From assembly GCF_010015445.1 (NCBI RefSeq), contig NC_053123.1:12854434-12918433 (forward strand): DNA of 64,000 bases. Reading direction: 5' to 3'. Below the pieces are notes generated by a model, which searched no databases, was not told the origin of the DNA, and saw only the letters and a program-made list of their open reading frames with translations. This stretch comes from Perca fluviatilis. Its lineage: Eukaryota > Chordata > Actinopteri > Perciformes > Percidae. This document shows, one piece after another, positions 63,360 through 64,000 of this stretch (position 1 is the first letter of the stretch; each line of letters begins with the position of its first letter). The position numbers and the translations under genes are program-made.

Positions 63360-64000
63360 ATTTAAGATGGATAATTCAAATAAACATAAAAAAAAATAGT
63401 CTGGTGGAGAGGGTGGCAATGTGCAGGAATAGTTAGAGATTTCATATTAAAAATATATTTTCTGAATTACATTTTGTGTGTGAAAAGGGACACTTTTGAT
63501 TGTGCTTATACAGTATATCAGTGCTCACTGCAGGACTTTTGAAATCCTCTTCTTGATGACAACTGGTGAACGGAAGCACTGGGGATGAAGAAACTATGCA
63601 AATAAAAGAAGTGATAAAAGCTTAACATTAAAAAAAGAAAACCAAAAGCAGTCCCCAGTATCACCTAATCAGCAGTCACCTATAACATATTATCTTGATG
63701 ACATACTAAAAAGAGGATTTTTGGCTATTCATCTGCGTTGCTGATCCTCGCGCCTCGAACACAGATGTGCCCCATAATCTACAACGTTTAAACAGACTTT
63801 CACATAATGGGGGTCTCCTAATATAAATACTGTAAGTGAACTACTATCTAGTGCTATATAAAGAATGATCAGAATGTGTTCTTAGCAGAGCAGATGGTTG
63901 CAATTCTGCCAGCGCTAACTAGCAGCGAGCGATTATGTGTGATGATAAGTTGCTTCTCAGTTGAAAGCCTATCATCAGGGCTTTAATTAAAGCAGTAGCC
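63360..64000. other. gene-free DNA
   Basis: Nothing is recognised up to the window end. Confidence 0.5.

Overview
This 64 kb window looks like non-coding nuclear DNA from a ray-finned (teleost, probably percomorph) fish. The evidence is the density of long (CA)n/(GT)n microsatellites, the degenerate non-LTR retrotransposon pieces and dispersed repeats of kinds I recall from fish genomes, and several DNA-transposon relics (hAT and PIF/Harbinger types) with intact target-site duplications. No open reading frame looks like a host protein-coding exon. The longest ones are microsatellite translations (Cys-Val, Thr-His, Ser-Leu), polypyrimidine translations, or unsupported reading through unique sequence. 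I found no convincing tRNA, rRNA, CRISPR array or bacterial-type operon. The window is best read as a gene desert or the inside of a very large intron.

Layout. 1-5.1 kb: an (ATCT)n array, a perfect-stem hairpin, two adjoining retroelement-like fragments (2.2-2.75 kb), and an 857 bp internally deleted hAT transposon (4228-5084) with an 8 bp target duplication and a remnant of the transposase C-terminal dimerisation domain. 5.1-8.7 kb: a degraded LINE reverse-transcriptase gene, split just after its FADD catalytic motif by a 1.5 kb non-autonomous hAT element. 8.7-20 kb: (CA)n arrays, a 390 bp hAT MITE at 13.4 kb followed by a foldback hairpin, a probable dispersed repeat at 14.1-14.6 kb, and quiet single-copy-looking DNA. 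20-27 kb: simple repeats, including an AT array with two identical 8 bp spacers, and a 39 bp sequence repeated perfectly 4 kb apart. 27-53 kb: mostly unique DNA with scattered MITE copies, a LINE tail, a 350 bp polypyrimidine tract, long (GT)n arrays and a few stretches that might be conserved regulatory DNA. 53.3-55.8 kb: two direct copies of a PIF/Harbinger-like MITE. 56-59.4 kb: (GT)n arrays, a degenerate GAGATGAG-rich minisatellite and a 1.1 kb hAT element with a palindromic target duplication. 59.4-64 kb: unique DNA and one more dispersed fish repeat.

No genes work together here. The structure is the record of successive transposon insertions, simple-repeat expansions and small duplications. 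Candidate regulatory segments are given with low confidence because conservation cannot be tested from one sequence. I did not find a convincing new biological system. The items most worth checking are the nested hAT-in-LINE insertion, the unevenly diverged Harbinger pair, the 39 bp perfect repeat and the foldback at 13.84 kb.
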